A stretch of 46,980 nt of DNA from assembly GCF_947493425.1 (NCBI RefSeq), contig NZ_CANLRP010000050.1, forward strand, positions 1 to 46,980, written 5' to 3'. The notes under the pieces were generated by a model. The model had not been told where the DNA came from and ran no database searches. It saw only the letters and a program-made list of their open reading frames with translations. This document shows positions 9,252 to 18,685 of the stretch, in pieces (the first letter of the stretch is position 1; each line of letters opens with the position of its first letter). This stretch comes from an uncultured Microscilla sp. GTDB taxonomy: Bacteria; Bacteroidota; Bacteroidia; Cytophagales; Microscillaceae. The translations under genes and the position numbers were made by a program.

Positions 9252-12200
9252 ATGATGCGGATGAGGGCTTTTACTATGATGATGTTGCTATGGCTGGCAG
9301 GTATGCATACAGCCCAGGCACAACAAAAAGACTATCAGAAATTGTACAATGACATGGTACAAGCTGCCAGGCAAAAAAAATATCCTACTGCCGTAAAATA
9401 CGCCGAAGAAATGCTACCAGGCATAGAGGGTGTATTAGGAAAAGGCTCTAAACAACTGGGTTCTTTTTACTATAGTGTAGCTGGGTTTTACCAGGCAGTA
9501 CAAAAGTACGACAAAGCAGCGCAAATGTACCAACAGTCGCTGGCAATACGAAAAAACTTAGAGGGGGGCAAAGCTGCCAGTTATTTCAAAACTCAACGAC
9601 GCTTGGCAAGGCTTTACCTTCAGACTAAAAAAATGGCCAAGGCAGAGAAAATTTATGCCCAAATGCTCGAAAGCCAGAAAAGTGCCCTGGGCGAGAAAAG
9701 CCCTGAATATGCCCTTACCTTGTATAACCTGGCCAACCTCAACAGGGACTTGGGCAAACCTGCAGAAGCGAAAAAATACTATACGCAGGCATTGGCTATT
9801 CAAAAAGCGAGCATAGGCGAACAACACCCCGATTATTTGAATACCCTCGAAGGGTTGGCGTTTTTGTATAATCAGGAAGGAGACTATAAAAAAGCAATGC
9901 CTTTGTTTGAAAAAATATGGCAAACCTATAAAGCGACCGTAAAAAACAGCCACCCCCAATACATAAGAGCCGTAGGCAACCTTGCTGAAATTTACTTTGC
10001 GGTAGGCAAGTACAACAAAGCCGATCCTTTGTACAACGAAACAGTGCAGCTCCTTAAAGCTACTAAAAGCCCTTTGTATGGCAGGTATTTGGCAAGCATG
10101 GCGGTGCTCAAAGAGGTGCAGGATCGTTATGACGAGGCCGAAAAACTGTACAAAGAAGCCATTGCTGAATTGAAAAAAGAGGTGGGTGAGCAACACCCCG
10201 ATTATGCCCAGGCGATGCACGACTTTGGCAAGCTGTATGAGCTGAAAAATGAGCTCAACAAAGCCGAACAGATGATGAAAAAGGCGCAAACGATTAGAGC
10301 GCAGGCGTATGGCAAAAGCTCACCCAAATACGCTGAATCATTGAATGACCTAGCCAAGTTGTATTTTAAGATGGGCAAGCATCAACAGGCGCTTACCTAT
10401 GCCAAACAAGCACTAGAGATTCGTCAGAAAGGCAATGACAAAGCCGCAGAGATGACCACCATCCGAAACATAGCGAATATCTATTGGACTTTGAAACGGT
10501 TTACCGAAGCCGAAAAGTATTACAAAACGGTGTTGGATTACCAAAAAAAGACCCAAGGAGCGTTGCACAAAGAGTATTTGACCACGCTCAATCGCCTGGG
10601 GGAGATGTATGATGCCCAAAATCGATTGAAAGAAGCCGTTCAGGTATATAAAAAAGTACTCAAAGGAAGGGCGCAAACATTGGGTACCAACCACCGCGAT
10701 TATTTGCTTACTTCGTATGACCTGGCAATGGTGTACATTACCGAAGAAAACAAGTTAGACAGTGCTTTTAGCCTATTGCAGGATCTGGAAAAAAACGCCA
10801 GTGTATTGCGTAAGATGCCAGATGTATATGCCAATATATTAAGAAACCTGGGCGGGATTTATTACCAACAAGGTAAAATAACTGAAGCTAAAAAACGCTT
10901 TGCCCAGTGTATAAAAGTGTACCCCCGACGCGATGAAAGTTATATTTATTTTCTTAACTCTTTGGCTGCCTCTTATGTAGAGTCGGGTAGCTATACTACT
11001 GCCGACTCGCTGTATTCGGCATCGTTGCGGTTGAGTCGACAAAAGTATGGGCGTAATAGTGAAATATATGCGGTGACACTTGACGAGTCGGGCAAGATGT
11101 ATGAACAAGCAGGGCGCTACGACGAAGCCCTGAAAAATTACCAGGAGGCATTGAAACTGGAGAAGAAAATAAAGGGTGCCAATAGCCCCGAATACGCCCG
11201 CGCGCTACACGATTTGGGGGTGGTGTTTAAGGCAATGGGTAAATATGCCGAAGCCGAACAAAGTTTTTTGAAGGCAGAGCAACTACGTAAGGTAAACCCG
11301 GGTGTTGCCTCTTACGCTTATTCTGCTACATTAAACGGGATGGGCAATTTGTATAAAGCAATGGGACGCTATCAGGAAGCCGAAAAGATGTATATACAAG
11401 CGCTCGATATTAGACGAAAAACGCTGGGGGAACAACATTTTGAGTATGCCGTTACCTTGAACGACTTGGCGGGGTTATACCGTAAACTGGGCAAGAAAGC
11501 CGAAGCACGTAAATTGTATACTCAGGCGTTGGCTATTAGGCAGGCAGAGCTGGGCGAGCAACACCCCGATTATGCGTCGTCTTTAGACAACCTGGCGGGT
11601 TTGTACCGAGATGAGGGCAACAAACAAAAAGCCGAAGAATATTACTTAAGGGCGCTTGAGATCAGAGGGAAAACGTTGGGCAATAACCACCCAGCTTATG
11701 CGGCATCGTTGAACAACCTGGCGGTGTTTTATGAAGAGTTGGGCAAATTGGCTGAGGCAGAGCAAGCTTATAAACAAACTATAGATATTTTTAAAGAAAA
11801 ACTAGGCGACAATCACCCTGATTATGCAGCGGCTTTGGGTAATTTGGGCGTTTTCTTAGAAGCCCAGGGTAAGTTTGACCAAGCCGAGCAGTACTTTAGC
11901 AAGGCAGTGAAGATTGTGCTCAGGCAAATTGATCATACTTTTTCTTCGTTAAGCGAAGATGAAAAAAAACAGTTTTATGAAGTCAATAAGCGCTTTATAG
12001 ATGGTTTTATGCGTTTTGCCTTCAATTCATCAGGCTTGCGGTTGTCAAAGGGGCAAACCAAGCTACCAGTATTGGGCGATGCGTATAACTTACAGTTGGC
12101 TACCAAAGCCCTTATTTTGAATGCTACCTCTAAGGTACGGCGCCGTATTATGGCAAGCGGCAACCAGGCTTTGATTACCAAATACAATGAGTGGCAAGAG

Positions 12201-13580
12201 GTGAGAGAACAGATTGCCAATTTGTATAACCTGGGCGATGCTGCGCTCAACCGCAAGGGAATTAATGTACAAGCCTTGGAAGCAAAGGCCAACTCGCTAG
12301 AGCGGGAGTTGTCTGCCAAAGCCGAGGGGTTTCGTGGGGCTTATAACCCTTCATTACCCACTTGGCGCGATGTGCAAAAGCGTTTGAAGCCAGGCGAAGC
12401 AGCTATAGAAATGATACGTTTGCGTACGCGTAAAGACAGTGTTTACTACAGCGTGCTGGTGATAAAACCTGAGACTAAAGAGCATCCGGAGTTTTTGACC
12501 ATTCGCAATGGTAAAAAGCTTGAAACCCGTTATGTAGCGTATTATAAAAATGCCATTCGCTTTAAACGCCAAGACCGCTACTCTTATAAAATGTTTTGGC
12601 AACCTTTTCGTAAAGCACTCAAAGGGGTAAAAAAGGTATACATTTCGCCCGATGGTGTGTATAATCAAATTAACCTAAATACGCTCCAAAATCTCGAAAC
12701 GAACAAGTATGTACTGGACGAACTAGAGGTAGCGATGGTGACCAATACCCGCGATATATTAGGCTTTGGTAAGCGTACAACTACCCACAAGCAAGCGGTA
12801 TTGTTGGGGCACCCCAAATACTATATCAAGCCGGAAGGCAAGATAAATATGGTGAAGAAAAAAAATAACCTGGATCAACAACAAGACTCCTGGCTGAAGC
12901 ACGCTTTTTTTGCCGACTTGCCAGGTACAGCAGTAGAAATAGCTGGTATAAAAAAGGTGTTAAAACGACAAGCCTGGAACACAGAGGTTCATTTGGGTAA
13001 CAAAGCCCTTGAAGACAGCTTGAAAACAATCAAAAACCCTGATATTTTGCATATTGCCACGCATGGTTTTTTTATTCCTTCGCTTAGTGATGGAGAGCAG
13101 GATTCGCGTGGGGTAAAAATAAAAGCCCAGAAAAAGAAGAAAAAGGGCAGTAACCCACTAGACAATGACCCTATGTTGCGTTCGGGGTTGATTTTGGCCG
13201 GAGTGACAGATTATTTTAAGGCAACCGAGAAGCCCAACACCGATGATGGGGTGCTGACAGCTTATGAGGCAATGAACCTACAGCTTGATGAAACCGATTT
13301 GGTGGTGCTGTCGGCGTGTGAAACCGGGCTGGGCAAGGTACAAAGTGGCGAAGGGGTATATGGGCTGCAGCGAGCTTTAAAAATAGCGGGGGCGCGTACC
13401 GTGCTTATGAGTTTATGGAAGGTGAGCGATGAGGCGACCCAAAAACTGATGAATGCTTTTTATGAAGAGTGGCTTAAGTCGGGGAATAAAAGGCAGGCTT
13501 TTCAGAAAGCGCAACTAAAAATAAGAAAAGATTATAGTCACCCATATTATTGGGGGGCTTTTGTAATGGTGGGGGAATAG
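9252..13580 (+). CDS. Secreted TPR-repeat CHAT-domain (caspase-like) protein
   Basis: A 1442-residue protein. A signal peptide (MMRMRAFTMMMLLWLAGMHTAQAQ) is followed by around twenty TPR units of about 42 residues (roughly 30-910) of the kinesin-light-chain type, with the recurring GEQHPDYA..L..LA.LY pattern. Next is a helical linker (910-1100) and a C-terminal CHAT domain (about 1100-1442). The CHAT catalytic dyad is visible: His1271 in HIATHGF and Cys1356 in LSACETGLG, followed by GEGVYGLQRAL and LWKVSDEAT. CHAT proteins are clan CD cysteine peptidases related to caspases and separases; the TPR array probably binds partners. The start at 9252 is chosen over an upstream TTG because it opens the signal peptide. 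Substrate and role are unknown; the signal peptide argues for a periplasmic or extracellular site. Confidence 0.9.
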   Translation: MMRMRAFTMMMLLWLAGMHTAQAQQKDYQKLYNDMVQAARQKKYPTAVKYAEEMLPGIEGVLGKGSKQLGSFYYSVAGFYQAVQKYDKAAQMYQQSLAIRKNLEGGKAASYFKTQRRLARLYLQTKKMAKAEKIYAQMLESQKSALGEKSPEYALTLYNLANLNRDLGKPAEAKKYYTQALAIQKASIGEQHPDYLNTLEGLAFLYNQEGDYKKAMPLFEKIWQTYKATVKNSHPQYIRAVGNLAEIYFAVGKYNKADPLYNETVQLLKATKSPLYGRYLASMAVLKEVQDRYDEAEKLYKEAIAELKKEVGEQHPDYAQAMHDFGKLYELKNELNKAEQMMKKAQTIRAQAYGKSSPKYAESLNDLAKLYFKMGKHQQALTYAKQALEIRQKGNDKAAEMTTIRNIANIYWTLKRFTEAEKYYKTVLDYQKKTQGALHKEYLTTLNRLGEMYDAQNRLKEAVQVYKKVLKGRAQTLGTNHRDYLLTSYDLAMVYITEENKLDSAFSLLQDLEKNASVLRKMPDVYANILRNLGGIYYQQGKITEAKKRFAQCIKVYPRRDESYIYFLNSLAASYVESGSYTTADSLYSASLRLSRQKYGRNSEIYAVTLDESGKMYEQAGRYDEALKNYQEALKLEKKIKGANSPEYARALHDLGVVFKAMGKYAEAEQSFLKAEQLRKVNPGVASYAYSATLNGMGNLYKAMGRYQEAEKMYIQALDIRRKTLGEQHFEYAVTLNDLAGLYRKLGKKAEARKLYTQALAIRQAELGEQHPDYASSLDNLAGLYRDEGNKQKAEEYYLRALEIRGKTLGNNHPAYAASLNNLAVFYEELGKLAEAEQAYKQTIDIFKEKLGDNHPDYAAALGNLGVFLEAQGKFDQAEQYFSKAVKIVLRQIDHTFSSLSEDEKKQFYEVNKRFIDGFMRFAFNSSGLRLSKGQTKLPVLGDAYNLQLATKALILNATSKVRRRIMASGNQALITKYNEWQEVREQIANLYNLGDAALNRKGINVQALEAKANSLERELSAKAEGFRGAYNPSLPTWRDVQKRLKPGEAAIEMIRLRTRKDSVYYSVLVIKPETKEHPEFLTIRNGKKLETRYVAYYKNAIRFKRQDRYSYKMFWQPFRKALKGVKKVYISPDGVYNQINLNTLQNLETNKYVLDELEVAMVTNTRDILGFGKRTTTHKQAVLLGHPKYYIKPEGKINMVKKKNNLDQQQDSWLKHAFFADLPGTAVEIAGIKKVLKRQAWNTEVHLGNKALEDSLKTIKNPDILHIATHGFFIPSLSDGEQDSRGVKIKAQKKKKKGSNPLDNDPMLRSGLILAGVTDYFKATEKPNTDDGVLTAYEAMNLQLDETDLVVLSACETGLGKVQSGEGVYGLQRALKIAGARTVLMSLWKVSDEATQKLMNAFYEEWLKSGNKRQAFQKAQLKIRKDYSHPYYWGAFVMVGE

Positions 13581-13600
13581 TATTTTTTCACTCAAATTGC

Positions 13601-13635
13601 CAGACCCGCCAGATGTTCCAAACCTGGCGGATCTG
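13601..13635. repeat. REP-like palindrome 1
   Basis: Imperfect hairpin with arms AGACCCGCCAGATGTT and AACCTGGCGGATCT between two convergent genes. It shares its layout and the inner AACCTGG arm with the hairpins at 21664-21694 and 33608-33637. It may act as a bidirectional terminator. Confidence 0.6.
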
Positions 13636-13676
13636 ACTAAAAACGCGTCTGTTTTTGGGCATAATGATAGCCCTTT

Positions 13677-14762
13677 TTACAGCTCTAATACTAGGTTTAC
13701 CTTAAATACCTCTTCACCAGGGGTTACTTTGAGGGTATACTTATGAGCATATAGCAGCTCAAGTTGCCTTTGCGCGTTTTTGAGCCCCAAGCCCGACTTT
13801 TCTTCTAATTGATTGTTGGCAAACGGATTTACCGTGTTTTCTACCCAAAAGCTCAATTGCTGGTTGGTTACTTTTAGCTCAATGCTAATCGACGACGTTT
13901 GTTGTTTGCTAATGCCATGTTTAAAAGCGTTCTCGACAAAAGTAATCAGCAACATAGGGGCAATTAGGCATTCAGGCGCATCTATTGCCACCTCAAAGTT
14001 AATATTTACGGGATTGTGTTTGCCGGCAAACCGCAGCTTTTGCAACTCTATATAAGTCTCAATATAAGCCACTTCGCGCTCCAGGGCTATTTTATCCACA
14101 TTGCTTTCGTGCAACATGTACCTAATCAGTTTCGATAGCTTGGCAATGCCTTCTGCGGTTCGTTCCGATCCGTCGTTTAATGCCGAAGCATATAGGTTAT
14201 TGAGGGTATTGAACAAAAAATGAGGGTTCATCTGCGACTTCAAAAATTTGAGCTCGGTTTGAAGCTTGGCTTGTTGCAAATATTGCTTTTCGGTTTCGTG
14301 CTGCACCCAATCTTGCGTAAAGCGAGCTCCAAAAGAAGTGACAATAAACATTAAATACAAGGCGGGTTGTATGCTTGCAAGGTTATGAAAATAATCAGGT
14401 GGGTAATTGTCTTGAGGCATGGTAGGCGGAATCACATTTACCAAAAAATAATCAATTCCTATTTCTATACCATAACACATCACTATCAAGGCTATAAAGT
14501 AATAGAGGTACTTGAAGTATTGCTTTTTTTGAAGAAAAGTAGGCATCAAAAACTCAGCATTGCCATAAAACAGTATTGCCTTAAAAATATTGCCTACCCA
14601 TAGTGGAATCAAAAAACGCATATCGTGGTAGCGCACATCGTGAAAAATACTGTTCTTGTCAGAGTAAGTCAGCCTGCTAGATGAAAAGGTATAATAAAAG
14701 TAAGAAACCGCTACCCAAAAAAGTGCGTGCAATACTATGGTAATGATTTTTTGAGGTTTCAT
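13677..14762 (-). CDS. LytS/YehU-type sensor histidine kinase
   Basis: A 361-residue inner-membrane sensor kinase. Four hydrophobic segments (around 5-25, 50-75, 83-107 and 122-142) are followed by a coiled-coil helix and the His_kinase domain. The phosphoacceptor His lies in LKSQMNPHFLFNTLNNLYA. The ATP-binding half shows the N-box LITFVENAFKHGI and a G-box GLGLKNAQRQLELLY. No periplasmic sensor domain is apparent, as is common for the LytS group in Bacteroidota. The LytTR-type response regulator that normally accompanies such kinases is not adjacent, so the partner is encoded elsewhere. I use the internal Met at 14762, which begins just before the first membrane segment; an upstream in-frame start at 14801 would add 13 residues. 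Confidence 0.88.
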   Translation of the reverse strand: MKPQKIITIVLHALFWVAVSYFYYTFSSSRLTYSDKNSIFHDVRYHDMRFLIPLWVGNIFKAILFYGNAEFLMPTFLQKKQYFKYLYYFIALIVMCYGIEIGIDYFLVNVIPPTMPQDNYPPDYFHNLASIQPALYLMFIVTSFGARFTQDWVQHETEKQYLQQAKLQTELKFLKSQMNPHFLFNTLNNLYASALNDGSERTAEGIAKLSKLIRYMLHESNVDKIALEREVAYIETYIELQKLRFAGKHNPVNINFEVAIDAPECLIAPMLLITFVENAFKHGISKQQTSSISIELKVTNQQLSFWVENTVNPFANNQLEEKSGLGLKNAQRQLELLYAHKYTLKVTPGEEVFKVNLVLEL

Positions 14763-15028
14763 GCAAGGAGGTTTAACGTGGAACAGCTCGAAGTTAGGCA
14801 AAACCTATGAATCTAATAAGAGGGAATGAGGTTTTTTTGATCAACGCCTGGGTTTATTGTACCAACGGTACATAATACTGTAAAACCGCTTTGTTACCAG
14901 CAATGGCACCATACATCAAAAATACCAGTACGTTGCTGTATTGAGTTTTTTATACTACCACAAGTTGCCTTCATTGCTGCCAATTAGAAAAGCTGAGGTG
15001 GCTTTACACAACCAATAAATATAAACTC

Positions 15029-16708
15029 ATGAAAAAACTTACCTTATTCAATCTTTGTATTTGCTTAGTAGCAATGTTTGCCCTGGGTACATTACAAGCC
15101 CAAAACCACGCCCGCACCATTGACCAATACCTGACTAAAGCCCACCAAGAGGGTTTTACGGGAGTGGCTTTGGTGGCGCACAAAGACAAGATCATTTTTA
15201 GTCAAGGGTATGGCTTTGCCAATCGTGAAAAGCGCCTTGCTTTTGATCCAAACTCGGTATTTGACATTGGCTCTATTACCAAGCAGTTTACTGGGGCAGC
15301 CATTATGAAACTGGAAATGGAAGGCAAACTGAAAACGACTGATTTATTGAAAAAATATTTGCCCAACTTGCCCACCCACATGCACAAAATTACCCTCCAT
15401 CACTTGCTTACCCACAGCGCAGGCTTGCCCGGTGGCATAGGCCCCGACGAGGAGGTGTTGAGTAAAGAAGCTTACCTGAAAAGGTTGTTTACCAAAAAAC
15501 TAAGTGATTCGTTTGGCTCGTTTGCTTATAGCAATGTGGGGTACAGCCTGTTGGCAATGGTTATAGAGCAAGCAAGCGGGATGGAGTATGAGCAGTTTTT
15601 ACACAAAAAAATATTTGTTCCTGCCGGAATGACTCAAACCGGGTATAGATTGCCCACCTGGAACACCAAAAATATAGTAGTGGGTTATCGCAATGGCAAC
15701 CGTTGGGGCAGTACCCACCTCAAGTGCCATTACGACCAAGGCGTTACTTACCACCTCAAGGGCAACGGAGGCATTATGTCTACCGTGCTCGACCTACACA
15801 AGTGGTACAAGGCAATTAAAAACAACACTGTATTGTCGAAAGAGGCCACCCAAAAATACATTGCCAAACATATAAAAGACGGAGGCGGACACTATGGTTA
15901 TGGTTGGGGCACCGAACCTAAGCCCGGCAGAGAAATAGTGTGGCACAATGGCGGCAATGGTTTTTTTAATGCTTTTATGGGGTATTATCTTGCCAAAGAT
16001 TTGGTAATTATTGTGGCCACCAACTATGGTACAAGTGCTGACCCTTATGCCCACCAAATAGACCGTATCATGCACGGCGAGTTTAAAACAATGAATGAAA
16101 AACTGGCAAAGCGCTATGGGGGGGCGTATCGCTTGCCTTCCGGCGAAAAATTTAAGGTACGTTTCAACGCCAACAGTCAGTTAGAGGTACCTATTACCAC
16201 TGCCAAGTTATACACGCTTTTTTCAGGTACCAATACTGACAAGGTTTCCGTAGCAAAGGCTTATAACCAAAAAATAACCGTACTTGTCAACGCCTTGCTC
16301 CAGCACGATTATGCTCAATACGCCAAGTTAGAACATCAGTATATGACTGAAGAGTCAGAAGAAGCAATAGCACGCCAAATAAAACGCAGTCTTGAACGCA
16401 GAGAGAAACGCCTGGGCAAAATACAGGCAGTGGAGGTGTTGGGCAGTGTGGCGCGTCAGGGTGGAAAATATTATTTAAGTGCAGCAAAACTCACCTTTGC
16501 AAAGGGAAATCATTATGTTTTTTATACCTGGCAAGGAAACCAACTGATTGGTATGAGGGCATTGAACGAAGCTGGAATGACCAAAAAGTTTGATTACCAG
16601 GGTGAGCAAACCTTTTTTGCAAAAAGCAACCAGCTTAAAATACAACTCACTACCCAACAAGGCAAGCCTGCTATAAGGGTAGGAGACAAGGTGTTGGTGA
16701 AGGAGTAG
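15029..16708 (+). CDS. Secreted class C beta-lactamase-like serine hydrolase
   Basis: A 559-residue exported protein of the Beta-lactamase (serine hydrolase) family, which includes D-aminopeptidases, esterases and penicillin-binding-like proteins. The signal peptide ends near LGTLQAQ (residue 25). The active-site motifs are visible: SITK (Ser82, Lys85), YSN (in FAYSNVGYSLL, around residue 165) and a third box in WHNGGNGFF, where HNG takes the place of KTG. Residues from about 360 to the end form an extra C-terminal region with several beta-rich segments, as in many Bacteroidota members. Substrate cannot be told from sequence; true antibiotic resistance activity is unlikely on family grounds. 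It stands alone, divergent from the histidine kinase. Confidence 0.88.
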   Translation: MKKLTLFNLCICLVAMFALGTLQAQNHARTIDQYLTKAHQEGFTGVALVAHKDKIIFSQGYGFANREKRLAFDPNSVFDIGSITKQFTGAAIMKLEMEGKLKTTDLLKKYLPNLPTHMHKITLHHLLTHSAGLPGGIGPDEEVLSKEAYLKRLFTKKLSDSFGSFAYSNVGYSLLAMVIEQASGMEYEQFLHKKIFVPAGMTQTGYRLPTWNTKNIVVGYRNGNRWGSTHLKCHYDQGVTYHLKGNGGIMSTVLDLHKWYKAIKNNTVLSKEATQKYIAKHIKDGGGHYGYGWGTEPKPGREIVWHNGGNGFFNAFMGYYLAKDLVIIVATNYGTSADPYAHQIDRIMHGEFKTMNEKLAKRYGGAYRLPSGEKFKVRFNANSQLEVPITTAKLYTLFSGTNTDKVSVAKAYNQKITVLVNALLQHDYAQYAKLEHQYMTEESEEAIARQIKRSLERREKRLGKIQAVEVLGSVARQGGKYYLSAAKLTFAKGNHYVFYTWQGNQLIGMRALNEAGMTKKFDYQGEQTFFAKSNQLKIQLTTQQGKPAIRVGDKVLVKE

Positions 16709-16934
16709 GGGCTGTTTATTATAGCTTTAAGCGACAAGTAACAAGCTTCACGGAGTTGGAAACACGGGCAAGCCCTTAGATGCTGATGTATATCGGTGCA
16801 ATAAGGCGCAAGGGCTTATCCTGCTAATGACTAATAATTTCATTTTCAGTATACTATGAATCGTTGCAAGCTTGTGAGCCCTCAGCAGTGAATTTTGTCA
16901 GTTGTACTATAATGCAATGCCGCTTTTACTAAAA
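16709..16934. repeat. Intergenic gap with dispersed repeat words
   Basis: Holds the words AAGCGACAAGTAACAAGCTT (close to the reverse complement of a stretch near 18470) and an inverted copy of the dispersed motif, GATGTATATCGGTGC, near 16790. No gene. Confidence 0.5.
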
Positions 16935-18248
16935 CTACAAAAGTGGTAACAGCCATTCACTTCGAGGTTGTTGCCATTTTATTTGCATCAAATCTACCTC
17001 AGGGTGAATGTAAGGCTGGCTTTTTCTACCATTAAACGCCAAGTACGACTTTGCCCTAATTTGGATTTTTGGGTGCCCCTCTTGCCTGAGTTGTTTGCCT
17101 AAGTGATGCGCCAACTGCAAGATCATATCGGGTTGGGTAGCCATCATTTTTTCCTGCAAAGGCGTCAGTATTTTGCCCGGTAAAATCTCCCATTGTTGTT
17201 GGGTTTGCGGGTCATGCGCCACAAAACTTACCAAACCCGTTTTTTCAATCAACATCACATTCCAGGCAAACCTAAACCCTTCCTCTGTCCAAAGAACATC
17301 GCCTTTGTACAACCAGTGGCGCAATGGTAGCAAACATTGAACGATTAAAAAAAACGCCACAAAACCCTTGACCAATCGAGTGCGCCAAGGCAGGGCAGGA
17401 GAGGAGTGGCTTGGCGCCAATACAGGCGATGAGAAAACCCTTTGGTAAAAACCCGTAGAGAAGAAAACTGTAGCACTCACCATCATTATCCAAGGAAAAA
17501 TACCAATATTGAACAATAGCCAGGTAAGCAAGTGAAACACTACTACCAACCCATAAGCCACTGGGCGCGACACCCACCAGGCAAGCAAAAAAGCAATGCT
17601 CAAATCAAACAAAGCCCCTGCCCAGCTCATCAGGTAAGGCACCCAATCGTACTGAAGCCAGGCACCCACCAACGGGTAGTTGGTACGCACCGCAAGCCAG
17701 GTTTTGAGTGGTTCGGCGTATACCAACCAATCATACTTAAGCTTGGCTATTCCAGCAAAAAAATACACCAGCCCGATTTGGCAACGCAACGCCGCCACAT
17801 ACCAAAAAGGTACCGTTTGCTGGCGCAATTGAGCAAACCATTGTCTGTCGAGTGAAAAACGATGATGTAAAGGAAAAAAAATGAGCAAAAAACTCAATAC
17901 ACTGATAAAGTAATAATGATTAAGATAATTGGTCTTGTCAATGAGTTCTACGTAAGTAAAACCCAAAAAAAACAGCCCCATACTCAAGCGATAAAACAAG
18001 CCTAGTATAATGCATACACAAAGCACCATAAGCCCGCCAAACAACCAATACATACCATTGCCTGGCAAGGGCTGCACCCAATGAAACCCCTCAAAGGTAA
18101 AAAAGAACTTTGGCGTTATGTACAAATCTTTGATCCAACCTTTGGCGGCAAACCTTATAAGGCTGACCAGCATCAAGCTACCAAAAAAAATCCTGAAAAC
18201 ACCCAAAATAGCATTGTCTACCGGGCGAGCAAAGCGCGAAGTCTTCAT
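16935..18248 (-). CDS. HTTM-domain (vitamin K carboxylase-like) membrane protein
   Basis: A 437-residue integral membrane protein with about eight or nine hydrophobic segments. The pattern FRIFFGSLMLVSLIRF near the N terminus, then NHYYFISVLSFLLIFFPLHHRFSLD, then YFFAGIAKLKYDWL and FPWIMMVSATVFF, identifies the HTTM family. This family is related to the membrane part of vitamin K-dependent gamma-glutamyl carboxylase. In the animal enzyme a lysine in the AG-x-K-K-L segment has been implicated as the base; a lysine is present here in AGIAKLK. Bacterial HTTM proteins usually have no demonstrated carboxylase activity, and the C-terminal soluble part here is short (about 110 residues), so function is uncertain. 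Flanked by gaps on both sides; no operon partner. Confidence 0.85.
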   Translation of the reverse strand: MKTSRFARPVDNAILGVFRIFFGSLMLVSLIRFAAKGWIKDLYITPKFFFTFEGFHWVQPLPGNGMYWLFGGLMVLCVCIILGLFYRLSMGLFFLGFTYVELIDKTNYLNHYYFISVLSFLLIFFPLHHRFSLDRQWFAQLRQQTVPFWYVAALRCQIGLVYFFAGIAKLKYDWLVYAEPLKTWLAVRTNYPLVGAWLQYDWVPYLMSWAGALFDLSIAFLLAWWVSRPVAYGLVVVFHLLTWLLFNIGIFPWIMMVSATVFFSTGFYQRVFSSPVLAPSHSSPALPWRTRLVKGFVAFFLIVQCLLPLRHWLYKGDVLWTEEGFRFAWNVMLIEKTGLVSFVAHDPQTQQQWEILPGKILTPLQEKMMATQPDMILQLAHHLGKQLRQEGHPKIQIRAKSYLAFNGRKSQPYIHPEVDLMQIKWQQPRSEWLLPLL

Positions 18249-18681
18249 AGTTTAACGCAATTATTTACTACCTACCAGGTATAAGCTAGGCATACTTTGT
18301 TGAAAGGCTTAAGCTTTTCGGCGGCAAGCCACAAGTGGAATTAGTTGGAGAACCTTTATAGGGGCAAGCCAAGTTGAAGCTGTTCTACAAACTTTCGTGG
18401 TTTTATATTACACTGATTTTTAGCGTTTTATAAAATTGGTGGATGAGGTGGGGAGTTTGAAGCTACTATAGCCCCAAGCTTGTGACTTGTCGCTTGTACC
18501 TTGAGGCTATCCAAGCCCTAGTGCTTTGGGAACTAAGTAGTTTATACACTATTTCGAGTTTATTTTGGTAGCTGTCAAACCTCCAAAAAACGAGCATAGC
18601 TTAAGCTACGTGAGTTTTTTTAGGTGAAGTCAGCAGGCAAAAGAAGCCGAAATATGTGAAAGGATTTTAGTACCCAGAGCA
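18249..18681. other. Repeat-bearing intergenic region
   Basis: Contains a half REP-like word (TACCTACCAGGT near 18270), the repeated word group CAAGCTTGTGACTTGTCGCTT near 18474, and most of the palindromic element at 18518-18685. No gene is visible. Confidence 0.5.
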
Positions 18682-18685
18682 CTAG
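18518..18685. repeat. Palindromic MITE-like element, family 2 (168 bp)
   Basis: Starts CTAGTGCTTTGGGAACTAA and ends with its imperfect inverse TTAGTACCCAGAGCACTAG. Forward and reverse complement align end to end around the centre CATAGCTTAAGCTACG, so the whole element is one imperfect palindrome. Length and central CATAGC...GCTACG match family 1 (1096, 23475, 32571), but the ends differ. Its right terminus provides the TAG stop of the imelysin gene at 18682. Confidence 0.75.

Noticed and set aside
9558..10289. A 243-codon minus-strand open frame inside the TPR-CHAT gene
   Set aside because: It mirrors the repetitive TPR codons. The translation is Phe/Leu-rich with no motif, while the plus strand shows regular TPR repeats.
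9300..11940. Long tandem DNA repeats in the TPR region
   Set aside because: The periodicity of about 126 bases comes from the TPR protein repeats. DNA identity between units is modest, so this is not a satellite or CRISPR-like array.
9252..13580. CHAT protein as part of a type III-E CRISPR (Craspase) system
   Set aside because: There is no CRISPR array, gRAMP or other Cas gene in the window, and the protein has a signal peptide.
15029..16708. Antibiotic-resistance beta-lactamase
   Set aside because: The KTG box is replaced by HNG and there is a long C-terminal extension, as in the broad serine hydrolase family rather than AmpC.
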